Source of the DNA: Bacteroidales bacterium
Lineage (GTDB): Bacteria; Bacteroidota; Bacteroidia; Bacteroidales; F082
DNA: 58,685 nucleotides
NCBI GenBank assembly: GCA_015488735.1
Contig: WFNG01000185.1
Location: 1-58,685, forward strand
Direction of reading: 5' to 3'
Shown here: positions 15,375 through 25,662 of the stretch, in pieces
Numbering within the stretch: position 1 is the first letter of the stretch
How the letters are laid out: the number at the start of each line of letters is the position of its first letter
Translations under genes and position numbers: made by a program
Notes under the pieces: model-generated
Told to the model about the DNA's origin: nothing
What the model saw: only the letters and a program-made list of their open reading frames with translations
The model's database searches: none

Positions 15375-18300
15375 GCCAAATCACCTTTTTTAGTTTTCTG
15401 ATAAATACTTTTAAATCCCTCTGATTGCCTGTGGGGCCGTAATAATTGAATCCGTAGCTCAGCTGCGCGTATCCGCCCACAAAATGTGTGGGCTTTACAT
15501 GCACCTTGGTAGGGCTGTTGTGTGTGCCTCCCGTCAGGTGGGTTATTTCTGAGTGCGGTGTGTAAATGGTGCGGTCCTGTGCGTGGTACATGTAGGTTGT
15601 GCCCCTGGGCATACGGTGAGAAACTACTGCCCGGGCTACCACAACTCCGTTACGGTTGTACATTTCAATCCAGTCGTTATCGCGCACGTTAATTTGAGCG
15701 GCATCTTCATTATTCAGCCATATCGTTTGGCCGCCGCGGAATAGGGTGAGCATGTGCTGGTTGTCATAAAACATACTGTGAATGTTCCACTTACCATGTG
15801 GCGTCAGATATTTTAGCCCAATGGTTTTACCCGATTCTTCCGGAATACGATCTACTTTAGGATAGAAAGCCTTGGTGTGCAACGTAGGTTTGTAAACCGG
15901 CAATCCCTCTCCAAATTCCAGAAATGTTTCATGGTCGAGTAAAAATTGCTGTCGTCCTGTCAATGTTCGGAAAGGTACCGAAAGCTCAATGTTATTCAGG
16001 AATGGTGAATATCGGCGGTTTTTATTGTTACCGGTAAAAATAGGGGTAGATATGGACTCCTTGGGCTGCGTGGTAATGTTTTTCAGCGTAAAATGTTCCG
16101 CTTCTCTGTCTTTTGAGAAGTCTTTAACAGGCATTCCGGTTTTGTTTTCTTCGGCCTGCCATGCTTTCATGGCCACTTTTCCATTTGTAGAGCTTGACAA
16201 AGTAAGTATGGCATCTGCGGCTTTTCCCGCTTCTTCCAGGTTGGGCATTCCTTTGTTAAATCCGGAAGTATGAACGCCAATGGTTTCTTTTAATTTTTCA
16301 TACTCTTCTTTTCCAGACCAGGAAATGCCATCTGCACCTATGGGGTTGTTTTGAGCCAACGGCCCCAGTGATACAAATTTTTCATAAATATGGGTATAGT
16401 CTCTTTCTACCAAAACAAGTTTGGGCATGGTTTTTCCGGGAACAGCTTCTGTTTCACCTTTGCTCCAGTCTTTTATCTTGCCAAAAGGCTGTGCTATTTC
16501 ACCCGGTGAATCATGCAAAAGCGGAACTGATACAATATCCTTTTGAACATCTGGTAAATAGGTCTTTGCCTTTTCGGAAACCATTTTTGCCAGGTTTTTA
16601 AAGATATTCCAATCGGATTTGGCTTCCCATGGCGGAGAGATAGCCGGATTAAAGGGATGCACATAGGGATGCATGTCGGTACTGCTGATATCTGTTTTTT
16701 CGTACCAGGTGGCAGCCGGTAAAATGATGTCGGAATAAAGTGCTGTTCCGGACATCCTGAATTCCAGATTGACCATTAAATCCAGTTTCCCTTCCGGGAT
16801 ATTATCGCGCCATTTTACTTCTTTGGTATGGTTTAGGGTTTTGGTTTCCGAGGCCAGAACACCCTGATGTGTACCCAGTAAATGTTTCAGAAAATACTCA
16901 TGGCCTTTTCCTGAACTGGAAATCAGGTTGGCCCGCCAAACAAACAATGTCCTGGGAAAATTATCCGGATTATCCGGGTCTTCCAGCGAAAATTGTAATT
17001 TTTTGTCTTTTAGCTCCTTTACAACATGCTGAATAATTTCCTCCTTGTTTTTGGCGCCTGATTTTTCTGCTTCCCCGGCAAGGCTTAATGAGTTGCGGTT
17101 AAACTGCGGATAGGATGCCGACCATCCCAAACGGACAGAAAGGACATTATAATCGGCAGGATGTTCGTAACGTGGTTTGTCAATGGTAGGAGAACTCAGT
17201 TCGCTCATGGGGATTTCTTCATAACGGAACTGATCTGTCCCGAAATAAAAATAAGAAGTGGCATTTTGCAACCGTGGTGGTAATGACCAGTCGCGGGCAA
17301 ATGCCAGCGTTGCCCAACCTTCGAACGGACGAACTTTTTCCTGACCCACGTAATGTGCCCAGCCACCGCCGTTAACACCTTCAGAACCGGTGAGCAATAC
17401 CAGGTTTAAAATGGTCCGGTAGTTTATATCGGCATGGAACCAGTGATTAATTCCGCCGCCCATAAGAATCATGGACCGGCCTTTTGTTTCGACGGCATTT
17501 TGTGCAAATTCACGGGCAATTTTAATGACCTGCTTTGCTTTAATACCTGTAAATTCTTCCTGCCACGCCGGCGTGTAGGGCAGTTTATCATTGTAATCTT
17601 TCGGATAATTTTTCTGATCGGCAGATTGTGCAACGCCATAATTGGCCAGCATTAAATCAAAAACCATGGTGACGTAATGTACTTCGCCATTAATCTCCAC
17701 TTTTTTTACCGGGATATCCCTGTGCAGGACAATACGTTTTTCATCGTCAAAATAAGGAAGGTTTACAGAAAGCATTTTGTCTTCATCACCAAATAGCGAT
17801 AGTCTGGGATCAAATTCTTTCCCTGATTCATCGGCCATTTCGAGATTCCATTTCTTTTTGCCTTCCCAGCGATGGCCTATACTACCGTTGGGAATGACCA
17901 TTTGGTTACTTTTCTCATCGATCACCACCATCTTCCATTCGCCATTTTCTACAGGCGAATTGATGTCAGAAGCGCGTAGGAAGCGGTCAACGGTATAGCC
18001 TTCTTTTTGTTCTTTTAATAAAACCAGGAAAGGAAGGTCGGTAAACTTTTTGGCATAATCATAAAAATAGCCGGTTTTTTTCTCTACATAGAACTCTTTT
18101 AGGATCACATGTGTCATGGCTTGTGCCAGGGCTCCGTCGGCTCCCGGATTAACCGCCAGCCATTCGTCTGCAAATTTCACTGATTCAGCATAGTCGGGGC
18201 TAACAGAAATTACTTTGGTTCCTTTATAACGTACTTCGGTCATAAAGTGGGCATCCGGTGTTCGTGTCAACGGGATATTGGTTCCCCAGATAATGATATA

Positions 18301-19053
18301 GCCTGAATTATACCAGTCGCTGCTTTCCGGGACATCCGTTTGGTCGCCCCAAACCTGCGGCGATGCCGGTGGCAGATCGGCATACCAGTCGTAAAAGCTG
18401 AGCATTGATCCGCCCAGTAAAGAAAGAAAACGTGACCCGGAGGCATAACTCACCATCGACATGGCAGGAATAGGGGTGAAACCGGTAATTCTGTCCGGGC
18501 CATACTTCTTGATGGTATATAAAAGTTGTGCAGTAATAATTTCGTTGGCTTCATCCCAAGAAGTTCGTACCAGACCGCCTTTACCTCTTGCTGTTTTGTA
18601 AGCCTTTGACTTGTCCGGGTCTTCTGCAATCAGTTGCCATGCTTTTACGGGGTCATTGGTTTCTTTCAGGGCATCTCTCCATAAATTGAGCAGTATCCCC
18701 CTGACATAAGGATACTTTACCCGTAAAGGGCTGTATGTGTACCACGAAAAGGAAGCACCGCGGGGACAGCCCCTGGGTTCATATTCCGGCATGTCCGGGC
18801 CGGTAGTCGGATAATCTGTTGCCTGATTTTCCCAGGTGATAATTCCGTTTTTTACAAACACTTTCCAACTACACGATCCGGTGCAATTTACACCATGTGT
18901 AGTCCGAACCACTTTATCATACTGCCAGCGCCGGCGATAAAAGTCTTCCCATTCTCTGCCCTGGGAATTCAGTTCGCTCCAGCCATCTGAATATTTCTCA
19001 CGCGCTTTAAAAAAACGCATTTTTTTAAATAAATATGATGCTTTTTTATTCAT
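15364..19053 (-). CDS. narG: Respiratory nitrate reductase alpha subunit (Mo)
   Basis: A 1229-residue molybdopterin-guanine-dinucleotide enzyme reducing nitrate to nitrite. The N-terminal cluster ligands His53, Cys57, Cys61 and Cys96 (HGVNCTGSC and RGCPRGA) and the molybdenum ligand Asp222 in SFYDWYADLPP are all present, the latter at the same number as in E. coli NarG. There is no Tat signal, so the active site should face the cytoplasm and nitrate must be imported, consistent with narK 60 bp upstream. The sequence is close to the proteobacterial type throughout; the length is near the usual 1240. Confidence 0.98.
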   Translation of the reverse strand: MNKKASYLFKKMRFFKAREKYSDGWSELNSQGREWEDFYRRRWQYDKVVRTTHGVNCTGSCSWKVFVKNGIITWENQATDYPTTGPDMPEYEPRGCPRGASFSWYTYSPLRVKYPYVRGILLNLWRDALKETNDPVKAWQLIAEDPDKSKAYKTARGKGGLVRTSWDEANEIITAQLLYTIKKYGPDRITGFTPIPAMSMVSYASGSRFLSLLGGSMLSFYDWYADLPPASPQVWGDQTDVPESSDWYNSGYIIIWGTNIPLTRTPDAHFMTEVRYKGTKVISVSPDYAESVKFADEWLAVNPGADGALAQAMTHVILKEFYVEKKTGYFYDYAKKFTDLPFLVLLKEQKEGYTVDRFLRASDINSPVENGEWKMVVIDEKSNQMVIPNGSIGHRWEGKKKWNLEMADESGKEFDPRLSLFGDEDKMLSVNLPYFDDEKRIVLHRDIPVKKVEINGEVHYVTMVFDLMLANYGVAQSADQKNYPKDYNDKLPYTPAWQEEFTGIKAKQVIKIAREFAQNAVETKGRSMILMGGGINHWFHADINYRTILNLVLLTGSEGVNGGGWAHYVGQEKVRPFEGWATLAFARDWSLPPRLQNATSYFYFGTDQFRYEEIPMSELSSPTIDKPRYEHPADYNVLSVRLGWSASYPQFNRNSLSLAGEAEKSGAKNKEEIIQHVVKELKDKKLQFSLEDPDNPDNFPRTLFVWRANLISSSGKGHEYFLKHLLGTHQGVLASETKTLNHTKEVKWRDNIPEGKLDLMVNLEFRMSGTALYSDIILPAATWYEKTDISSTDMHPYVHPFNPAISPPWEAKSDWNIFKNLAKMVSEKAKTYLPDVQKDIVSVPLLHDSPGEIAQPFGKIKDWSKGETEAVPGKTMPKLVLVERDYTHIYEKFVSLGPLAQNNPIGADGISWSGKEEYEKLKETIGVHTSGFNKGMPNLEEAGKAADAILTLSSSTNGKVAMKAWQAEENKTGMPVKDFSKDREAEHFTLKNITTQPKESISTPIFTGNNKNRRYSPFLNNIELSVPFRTLTGRQQFLLDHETFLEFGEGLPVYKPTLHTKAFYPKVDRIPEESGKTIGLKYLTPHGKWNIHSMFYDNQHMLTLFRGGQTIWLNNEDAAQINVRDNDWIEMYNRNGVVVARAVVSHRMPRGTTYMYHAQDRTIYTPHSEITHLTGGTHNSPTKVHVKPTHFVGGYAQLSYGFNYYGPTGNQRDLKVFIRKLKKVIWHED

Positions 19054-19113
19054 GGCCTGCTTATTTTTTAAATATTTTTATCCTCTTCACATTGTCGGGT
19101 GATGTTGTCCTGT

Positions 19114-20439
19114 TTACGCAATTTTCTTACTACTATGGGCTTTTAACAGGATAAATGACATGACAATAGAAATTATCGCTAAAATTATGTACACGATAAA
19201 ACCTTTGGCATATCCTGCATTGCCATAATGATCTACAAAGATACCCAACAGGGGAGGCACTACAAATCCGCCGAAGGCACCCAGGCCACCTACCCATCCT
19301 GCCGCACCTCCGGTAGCTTTGGGAACATATTTCGGTACCAGTTTGAAAACAGCAGCGTTACCAACGCCCATGCCGGCACCAATGATAATTTCACCTACCA
19401 AAGAAATCCAGAAAACATGGGCAAAAAACAAAATAACAGCCCCCAGCAATACAGTAAAATAACTCACTATCGCAATGCGTTCCCCGCCAAATTTATCACT
19501 GATATGGCCACCCCACACACGGATAACAGAAGCTAACAAGGAAAAACCGAATGCCATAAGCAGGGCAGCTTCTCTTAAATCGAAATGATAATTTTTGACC
19601 CAGTAAACCGGAAACCATCCGGTGAGTGCCAAAAAGCCACCAAAAGAAGTAAAGTAGAGCAACACCAGTCCCCACGTACTCGGTATTCTCGCTGAGACTT
19701 TCAAAGACTCAATCGTACTGCCCGAAGGAATAAGTTCCTGCCCCAGCTCCGTTGAGACTTCTTTTGCTTTTGCAGGGCTAATTCCTTTTTTAATTAACTG
19801 AAAATAATAAGCATCGTGTACCACAAAAATGTAAACTATGGTACCAATTAGAAGAAAACCAAACCAAAGAACATAGGAAATCGGTAAACCAAAAGCACGC
19901 AGCGCGAAAGGTAATATAATACCGAAAATGCCGGGAGCCAGGTTGCCGATACCGGCATAAGTACCTAATGCCACACCTTGTTTCTTTTGTGGAAACCAGT
20001 AAGAAGTTTGTGCAATCCCCACTGAGAAAGTAGCGATGCCACTACCACTTAATATACCAAAAAAAACGATTAACCAATACATATCCTTGGTTAAGTGGTT
20101 TGGATAAAATAACAACAAAAGGATGGATAAGCCGGCCATGCCAATAACGGCGAGAATCAACAAAACAGCCAAAGGTTTTTTGCCCCCGACTTTATCAACC
20201 CATGCGGCAAATGGGATGCGCAATAACGATCCTGAGAGGTTTGGTGCTGCCACCAATAACCCCAATAGAAAACCGGAAATTCCTAAGACCTCTTTTAATT
20301 TACTGGCTACCGGGCCATACAACGAAACGGCAGCAAATCCGATAAAAAATCCAAAGGTTGCCATAACTAAGCCCATACTTGGATTCCCTTTTAGATGATA
20401 CTTTTGTATCAAACTGGTTTTACTTAATTTTTCTTCCAT
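19114..20439 (-). CDS. narK: Nitrate/nitrite MFS transporter
   Basis: A 441-residue, 12-helix MFS protein of the nitrate/nitrite porter family. Glycine-rich signatures are visible (GTYAGIGNLAPGIFG in the middle and GGLGAFGGFVVPPLLG in the second half, the two nitrate-signature positions), as is the loop WVDKVGGKKPL. It brings nitrate in and/or exchanges nitrite out, feeding the cytoplasm-facing NarG. It is the first gene of the nar operon. An in-frame alternative start is not needed: the N-terminus has a short soluble stretch and then helix 1. Confidence 0.92.
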   Translation of the reverse strand: MEEKLSKTSLIQKYHLKGNPSMGLVMATFGFFIGFAAVSLYGPVASKLKEVLGISGFLLGLLVAAPNLSGSLLRIPFAAWVDKVGGKKPLAVLLILAVIGMAGLSILLLLFYPNHLTKDMYWLIVFFGILSGSGIATFSVGIAQTSYWFPQKKQGVALGTYAGIGNLAPGIFGIILPFALRAFGLPISYVLWFGFLLIGTIVYIFVVHDAYYFQLIKKGISPAKAKEVSTELGQELIPSGSTIESLKVSARIPSTWGLVLLYFTSFGGFLALTGWFPVYWVKNYHFDLREAALLMAFGFSLLASVIRVWGGHISDKFGGERIAIVSYFTVLLGAVILFFAHVFWISLVGEIIIGAGMGVGNAAVFKLVPKYVPKATGGAAGWVGGLGAFGGFVVPPLLGIFVDHYGNAGYAKGFIVYIILAIISIVMSFILLKAHSSKKIA

Positions 20440-20848
20440 CTTTGTAAATTTTTGATTTATATAAAATTGTTTTACTTTCAGTTGATAACGGTAAACAGGT
20501 ATTTGTATACTTATAATGGCTAAAAATATTAACCTCTAATTCATTCTGTATCAATAAGGAAATCATTAATAATTTATGTTTTATATATGTATCAAAGGTA
20601 TCTCTTTTAAGAATATAAAAAATGGATTTAAGATTATTTATAGGAAATTATAATTAGTTTATAATGATTCTATTTTGAATAACTGTAATATTTTAAGGGT
20701 GGTACCTGTAAGCTATTTTGGTTCAGGTAATTCTATACAACAATATCGATAAGCGAAAAAACGTGTTGAGAAAAATATACGAATTGGTCTAAAGCTTAGA
20801 GGTTTTTAATCTGCCGCATATTTTCGCATCTTTGCCAAAAATTTAAGC
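20440..20848. other. Divergent promoter region narK / dehydrogenase
   Basis: 409 bp, strongly AT-rich, between divergently transcribed genes. On the minus strand a TACCTTTG (20593-20600) could be the -7 element for narK, without a good TTG at -33. That fits a promoter needing an activator such as a Crp/Fnr protein, though I could not find a convincing TTGAT-N4-ATCAA site. On the plus strand CATCTTTG (20827-20834) is the likely -7 element of the dehydrogenase gene. No small gene is supported. Confidence 0.5.
20593..20600 (-). promoter_or_regulatory. Candidate -7 element for narK operon
   Basis: TACCTTTG on the minus strand matches TAnnTTTG and lies about 150 nt before the narK start. There is no clear -33 TTG at 19-21 nt, so it is weak on its own. 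Confidence 0.35.
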
Positions 20849-20862
20849 ATGTACGATTATCA
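20823..20862 (+). repeat. Direct repeat, copy at dehydrogenase gene start
   Basis: 40 nt covering the presumed -7 element CATCTTTG, a very short leader, the ATG (20849) and the first codons (MYDYQ) of the dehydrogenase. It matches 11120-11158 nearly exactly in the same orientation; upstream and downstream sequences are unrelated. Confidence 0.7.
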
Positions 20863-21916
20863 GGTTCTTTTTGACTTTACCCAATCTGTTTTTGAAAAAA
20901 TGGGACTCCCTGCCGGAGAAGCGCAGCAGGCCGCCGACATCCTTATGCGGGCGGAATTGCGTAACATTTCCACGCACGGACTGGTGAGGCTCCCGGAGTA
21001 TGTTAGTCTATGGCAAAACAAACGTATCACAGTAACGCCGAAATTTACCGTGGTGCATGAAACACCTTCTACTGCCCTTGTGGATGGCGGCAAAGGGCTG
21101 GGACTTGTAACAGCACCCAAAGCCATGGATATTGCTATCCAAAAAGCCATGACCGTAGGAACGGGATGGGTGGCGGTACGCAACTCTTATCATTTCGGTA
21201 TTGCCGGTTACTACGCTATGAAATCACTGGAACACAATATGATAGGGATAGCCATGACCAATGCTAATCCGCTGGTTGCCCCCACCTTTTCCAAATACGG
21301 GATGTTGGGAACCAACCCTATTGCCGTTGCCATTCCGGCGGGGGAGGAGCCGCCTTTTGTGGCTGACTTTGCCACTTCACCCGTTTCGCGCGGAAAAGTG
21401 GATGTGTTTGAAAGTGAGGGTAAAGAAACTCCCGGAGGCTTGTTACAAGATGCCCGGGGAAACCTCACAACGAACTCTTCTATTTTACGCAATGGCGGTG
21501 CTTTACGCACCCTTGGTGGTGATGTGGCCCATGGCGGGCACAAAGGCTTTTGCCTGACTTCTGTTGTGGATATTCTTTCAGCCGTGTTGCCAGGTGCTAA
21601 TTTTGGCCCTACAGTTGTGCCTACTTTGGGCTATGTAAAAGACAAAACCGGTGCTGAGGATCGTGGTATCGGCCATTTTTTCGGTGCCATGCGTATTGAT
21701 GCTTTCCAGACAGCCGATGAATTTAAAGCGGGAATGGATGAATGGATTCGTGCTTTCCGCCAGGCCGAGCCGGTAGAAGGGCAAAAGCGTGTAATTATTC
21801 CCGGTGACCCGGAAAGAGAATCCGAAGCCATAAAGTTAAGGGAGGGCATTTCTTTGAGTAAGAAATCGTTGGATGGGCTGAAAAGAGTTGCTGAAATTTT
21901 TAAAATAGCGTTCTAA
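20849..21916 (+). CDS. Ldh2-family malate/L-lactate dehydrogenase
   Basis: A 355-residue NAD(P)-dependent oxidoreductase of the Ldh_2 family (malate, L-lactate, ureidoglycolate or 2,3-diketogulonate dehydrogenases, unrelated to classical LDH). Diagnostic sequences are STHGLVRLPEYV near residue 40, VRNSYHFGIAGYYA near 110 (the catalytic His region), TNANPLVAPT and GTNPIAVAIP. Length and conservation point to an intact enzyme. Specificity cannot be told from sequence. It is a single gene with a strong terminator 27 bp after its stop. Confidence 0.9.
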   Translation: MYDYQVLFDFTQSVFEKMGLPAGEAQQAADILMRAELRNISTHGLVRLPEYVSLWQNKRITVTPKFTVVHETPSTALVDGGKGLGLVTAPKAMDIAIQKAMTVGTGWVAVRNSYHFGIAGYYAMKSLEHNMIGIAMTNANPLVAPTFSKYGMLGTNPIAVAIPAGEEPPFVADFATSPVSRGKVDVFESEGKETPGGLLQDARGNLTTNSSILRNGGALRTLGGDVAHGGHKGFCLTSVVDILSAVLPGANFGPTVVPTLGYVKDKTGAEDRGIGHFFGAMRIDAFQTADEFKAGMDEWIRAFRQAEPVEGQKRVIIPGDPERESEAIKLREGISLSKKSLDGLKRVAEIFKIAF

Positions 21917-21942
21917 ATACTCATTAATATTTGTTGTGTCAT

Positions 21943-21974
21943 AAAAAAAGCACCTTTTTCAAGGTGCTTTTTTT
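21943..21974. terminator. Bidirectional intrinsic terminator
   Basis: AAAAAAAGCACCTT-TTTC-AAGGTGCTTTTTTT: a perfect stem flanked by A and T runs between the convergent dehydrogenase and rpoD genes, able to end transcription on both strands. Confidence 0.9.
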
Positions 21975-21995
21975 GATATTAAGTTCACAATATCT

Positions 21996-22856
21996 CTACA
22001 AATAAGATTTCAATATTTTACTCCGTGAAGTCTGTTTCAGGCGGCGAATGGCTTTTTCCTTGATTTGACGCACGCGTTCGCGGGTCAGGTCAAATTTTTC
22101 ACCAATTTCCTCCAACGTCATAGGGTGGCCACCATTGAGCCCGAAATATAATTTCACAACATCTGCCTCACGCTGTGTGAGCGTAGAAATGGCGCGGTCG
22201 ATTTCTTTACGTAACGATTCATAAAGCAAACCTGTTTCCGGTGTTACCGACTCCTCACTTCTCAAAACATCGTACATGTTGTTGTCTTCGTCCTGAATCA
22301 GCGGAGCATCCATGGAGACATGTCTTCCGGCATTTCTCTTGGATTCTTTCACCTCATTGACAGTCATATCCAGAATTCCGGCAATTTCCCTGTAATCCGG
22401 TTCACGCTCGTATTTCTGCTCCAGCTTTGCCGTGGCCTTGTTAATTTTGTTAATGGAGCCAATTTTGTTCAGCGGTAAACGAACGATACGCGATTGTTCA
22501 GCCAAAGCCTGCAGAATAGACTGGCGAATCCACCATACAGCATACGAAATAAATTTGAACCCACGGGTTTCATCAAAACGTTGTGCTGCTTTGATCAAGC
22601 CGAGATTTCCTTCGTTGATCAGGTCAGGGAGACTTAACCCCTGGTTCTGATACTGTTTTGAAACAGAAACCACGAACCTAAGATTGGCTTTTGTCAATTC
22701 TTCCAAAGCTCTTTTATCACCTTGTTTAATTCTCCTGGCCAGTTCAACTTCCTGTTCTGCTGTAATCAAATCAACCTTTCCGATTTCCTGCAAATATTTG
22801 TCAAGGGATGCGGTTTCACGGTTGGTTACCTGTTTGGTAATCTTAAGCTGCCTCAT
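21996..22856 (-). CDS. rpoD: Primary sigma factor RpoD (short Bacteroidota form)
   Basis: 286 residues with regions 1.2 to 4 but no region 1.1, the usual form of the primary sigma factor in Bacteroidota. Region 1.2 is at [10 protein letters not shown]. Region 2 is [30 protein letters not shown] and [15 protein letters not shown]. Region 3 starts at RIVRLPLNK. Region 4.2 is [23 protein letters not shown]. It recognises the TTG/TAnnTTTG promoters noted in this window. It lies 68 bp downstream of pnp and may be read through from it. Confidence 0.96.
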   Translation of the reverse strand: MRQLKITKQVTNRETASLDKYLQEIGKVDLITAEQEVELARRIKQGDKRALEELTKANLRFVVSVSKQYQNQGLSLPDLINEGNLGLIKAAQRFDETRGFKFISYAVWWIRQSILQALAEQSRIVRLPLNKIGSINKINKATAKLEQKYEREPDYREIAGILDMTVNEVKESKRNAGRHVSMDAPLIQDEDNNMYDVLRSEESVTPETGLLYESLRKEIDRAISTLTQREADVVKLYFGLNGGHPMTLEEIGEKFDLTRERVRQIKEKAIRRLKQTSRSKILKSYL

Positions 22857-22924
22857 GCTCTCTCTCCTTTTGTTTTTGGTTTATTGACTACGTTTATTGT
22901 AATGAAAGGTTTCGTTCTCAATGA

Positions 22925-25060
22925 TTAATTTCTTTCGGGTCTCTTCATCAATGCTTTACGCGACAGTTTCATCTTACCATTGCGCTCATCTACCCCGATA
23001 AGTTTCACTTTTACCTTTTCACCTTCGTGTAAAACGCTTTCCACTTTTTCAATACGTTTCCAGTCGATTTCAGAAATATGGAGCAGGCCTTCTTTACCGG
23101 GAAGAATTTCCACGAAAGCACCGAATGGAACAATACTTTTTATAGTTCCTTCATAAACTTCGCCTACTTCCGGAACGGCAACAATACCTTTGATGCGTGC
23201 TTTCGCTGCTTCTATGGAGGCTTTGTCAGGAGAAACGATATCGATGACGCCGTTGTTTCCGACTTCTTCAATTACGATGGTAGCACCGGTTTCGCGTTGC
23301 ATTTCCTGAATGACTTTCCCTCCGGGTCCTATCACAGCGCCGATAAATTCCTTGGAAATCAACATGCGTTCAATACGCGGAACATTTTCTTTATAGTCGT
23401 CACGTGATTCTGTAATGGTCTTGGCCATTTCACCTAATATATGTAAACGTCCCTGACGGGCTTGTTCCAACGCCTCTGCCAATACTTCGTAGGGTAGGCC
23501 ATCTACCTTAATATCCATTTGGCAAGCGGTGATACCGTCTTTTGTGCCGGTTACTTTAAAGTCCATATCACCGAAGTGATCTTCGTCGCCGAGGATATCG
23601 GAGAGAACGGCATATTTCTTTGTTTCGGTATCGGTAATCAATCCCATGGCAATTCCTGCCACCGGCTTTTTGATTTTTACGCCGGCATCCATAAGCGATA
23701 GTGTTCCGCCACAAACAGTTGCCATAGACGATGAACCGTTAGATTCGAGGATGTTAGAGACAATACGAATCGTATATGGATTGTCGTCGCCTTCGGGGAG
23801 CACAAATTTAAGAGCACGCATGGCAAGATTACCATGACCAATTTCACGACGACCCGGACTGCCGAAGCGGCGTACCTCTCCGGTTGAAAATCCCGGAAAA
23901 TTATAGTGTAAAATAAATTTGGAGGTTCCGTCAAAAACGGCACCGTCTATCATTTGTTCGTTCATTTTATTTCCCAGCGTACAGGTTACCAATGCTTGTG
24001 TTTCACCACGTGTGAAAATGGCAGAACCATGAGCAGAAGGGAGGTAATTTACTTCGCTCCAGATGGGGCGTATTTCATCTAATTTCCGACCATCCATGCG
24101 GATTCGTTCGTTCAGAAGTGCCTGACGAAGGGCTTCTTTTTCCACATCGTGGAAATAACGTTTCACCATGTCCGTTTTCTCAGCTTGTTCTTCTTCTGAA
24201 AGGTTTTCGATAAACGTATCACGAACAGCTTTAAAAGCTTCCGAACGGGCATTTTTGTCAGGGTTAGCCTGCAATGCAATGTCGTAGCATTTTTTGAAGG
24301 TAGCTTCTTTAACCTGTACTTTCAGCTCTTCGTCATTGTGCTCGTGGCAGTATTCGCGTTTTGTCTGTGCTTTTTCGACCATGGCGGCCAGTTCAACCTG
24401 TGCACGACATTGGATTTTGATAGCTTCATGTGCAGCTTTAATGGCTTCCAGCATGAGACTCTCAGAAACTTCTTTCATCTCACCTTCTACCATCATGATG
24501 TTGTCTTCGCTGGCAGCAACCATTAATTCCAGGTCGGCTTCTTCCATTTGACTAATCGAAGGGTTGATAATAAAATTGTCATCAATAAAAGCAACCCTTA
24601 CTTCTGAAATGGGACCATGGAAAGGAATATCAGAAACAGCAAGTGCCGAAGAGGCGGCCAGCGCGGCCAATGCATCAGGAGCCACATCTTCGCCACCTGA
24701 AATCAGCTGAATAATAACTTGTGTTTCTGCGTGGAAGTCTGCAGGAAACAAAGGCCGTAAAGCGCGGTCGACCAACCGGGAAATGAGAATTTCGTATTCC
24801 GAAGGACGACCTTCGCGTTTGAAAAATCCGCCAGGAAATTTTCCGGTGGCTGAATATTGTTCTTTGTAATCGACAGAAAGTGGCATAAAATCCACGTTTT
24901 CTTTTGCATCCTGAGCGGCAACGACGGTAGCCAATAGCATGGTGTTTCCCATTTTGACTACGGCAGATCCGTCAGCTTGTTTGGCAAGTCTGCCGGTTTC
25001 AATGGAGATGGTAGTACCATCTGCCATTTGAAATGTTTTTGTAATAGCTTGTGCTGACAT
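22925..25060 (-). CDS. pnp: Polyribonucleotide nucleotidyltransferase (PNPase)
   Basis: A 711-residue phosphorolytic 3'-to-5' exoribonuclease with the standard order: first RNase PH domain (about 10-145), helical domain, and the second, catalytic RNase PH domain (about 310-540) containing [23 protein letters not shown] and [19 protein letters not shown] domain follows (about 555-610; [19 protein letters not shown]), then an S1 domain (about 620-690; [19 protein letters not shown]). All parts are present. It lies downstream of rpsO as in most bacteria, but with an intrinsic terminator in between that would attenuate read-through. Confidence 0.98.
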   Translation of the reverse strand: MSAQAITKTFQMADGTTISIETGRLAKQADGSAVVKMGNTMLLATVVAAQDAKENVDFMPLSVDYKEQYSATGKFPGGFFKREGRPSEYEILISRLVDRALRPLFPADFHAETQVIIQLISGGEDVAPDALAALAASSALAVSDIPFHGPISEVRVAFIDDNFIINPSISQMEEADLELMVAASEDNIMMVEGEMKEVSESLMLEAIKAAHEAIKIQCRAQVELAAMVEKAQTKREYCHEHNDEELKVQVKEATFKKCYDIALQANPDKNARSEAFKAVRDTFIENLSEEEQAEKTDMVKRYFHDVEKEALRQALLNERIRMDGRKLDEIRPIWSEVNYLPSAHGSAIFTRGETQALVTCTLGNKMNEQMIDGAVFDGTSKFILHYNFPGFSTGEVRRFGSPGRREIGHGNLAMRALKFVLPEGDDNPYTIRIVSNILESNGSSSMATVCGGTLSLMDAGVKIKKPVAGIAMGLITDTETKKYAVLSDILGDEDHFGDMDFKVTGTKDGITACQMDIKVDGLPYEVLAEALEQARQGRLHILGEMAKTITESRDDYKENVPRIERMLISKEFIGAVIGPGGKVIQEMQRETGATIVIEEVGNNGVIDIVSPDKASIEAAKARIKGIVAVPEVGEVYEGTIKSIVPFGAFVEILPGKEGLLHISEIDWKRIEKVESVLHEGEKVKVKLIGVDERNGKMKLSRKALMKRPERN

Positions 25061-25206
25061 AAATATTATTTAGATGTTTTTAAATTCGTTATTGATTGTT
25101 GCAGGTAATCTTTGGTCTGTTTCCCAGCCTGTTGCGATGGCTGTTTGGGATTTTGCGGCGGGGAAACGGTTTTTTGGAAATCGGTTGTAACCGCAGCCTG
25201 CATAAA

Positions 25207-25244
25207 CACAAAAAAAGGCAATCAGATAATTGCCTTTTTTTGTG
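25207..25244. terminator. Intrinsic terminator between rpsO and pnp
   Basis: CACAAAAAAAGGCAAT, loop CAGATA, then ATTGCCTTTTTTTGTG: 16-bp perfect arms ending in a T run on either strand, 13 bp after the rpsO stop. It should end or attenuate the rpsO transcript ahead of pnp. Confidence 0.88.
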
Positions 25245-25257
25245 AAATAGGGCATAT

Positions 25258-25527
25258 CTATTTTCTTAGCCCAAGTTGTTTGATAATGGCACGGTACCTT
25301 TCGATATCTTTTTCCTTAAGATATTCGAGCAGCTTTCTGCGCTTTCCAACCATGCGTACAAGTGAGCGTTGTGTAAACACATCCTTCTTGTTTTGCTTCA
25401 AATGCTCGGTAAGATGTTTAATACGGTAGGTAAACAGTGCGATCTGGCCTTCTGCCGATCCTGTATCCTGATCATCCTTACCGTACTTTGCGAAAATTTC
25501 TTTCTTCTTTTCTACAGATAAATACAT
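25258..25527 (-). CDS. rpsO: 30S ribosomal protein S15
   Basis: 89 residues, the normal length of S15, with the conserved DTGSAEGQIALFTYRI and the HLKQ-like/LVRMVGKRRKLLEYL helices that bind 16S rRNA helices in the platform. A well-spaced promoter lies directly upstream (25556-25586) and a terminator downstream. In other bacteria S15 represses its own translation by binding its leader; the leader here is only about 20-30 nt, leaving little room for such a structure outside the coding region. Confidence 0.98.
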   Translation of the reverse strand: MYLSVEKKKEIFAKYGKDDQDTGSAEGQIALFTYRIKHLTEHLKQNKKDVFTQRSLVRMVGKRRKLLEYLKEKDIERYRAIIKQLGLRK

Positions 25528-25555
25528 AGTAATTTTATTTCTTTAATTTGGGGTG

Positions 25556-25586
25556 CAAAAGTAGAAATATTCTTTGAATTGAACAA
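25556..25586 (-). promoter_or_regulatory. Promoter of rpsO
   Basis: On the minus strand TTG (25584-25586), 20 nt, TACTTTTG (25556-25563): a full match to the Bacteroidota promoter form, with the start point expected around 25549, about 22 nt before the rpsO ATG. Confidence 0.65.
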
Positions 25587-25662
25587 TATTTTTTTATAGT
25601 TATTAATAATTTGTTTTTAAATTTTATCATGCGTGGGATTTCTCTGCTCAAAATACCTGTTT

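Noticed and set aside
20440-20848. Possible FNR box upstream of narK
   Set aside because: Only half-sites such as TTGAT are present; no TTGAT-N4-ATCAA-like palindrome at a fitting distance.
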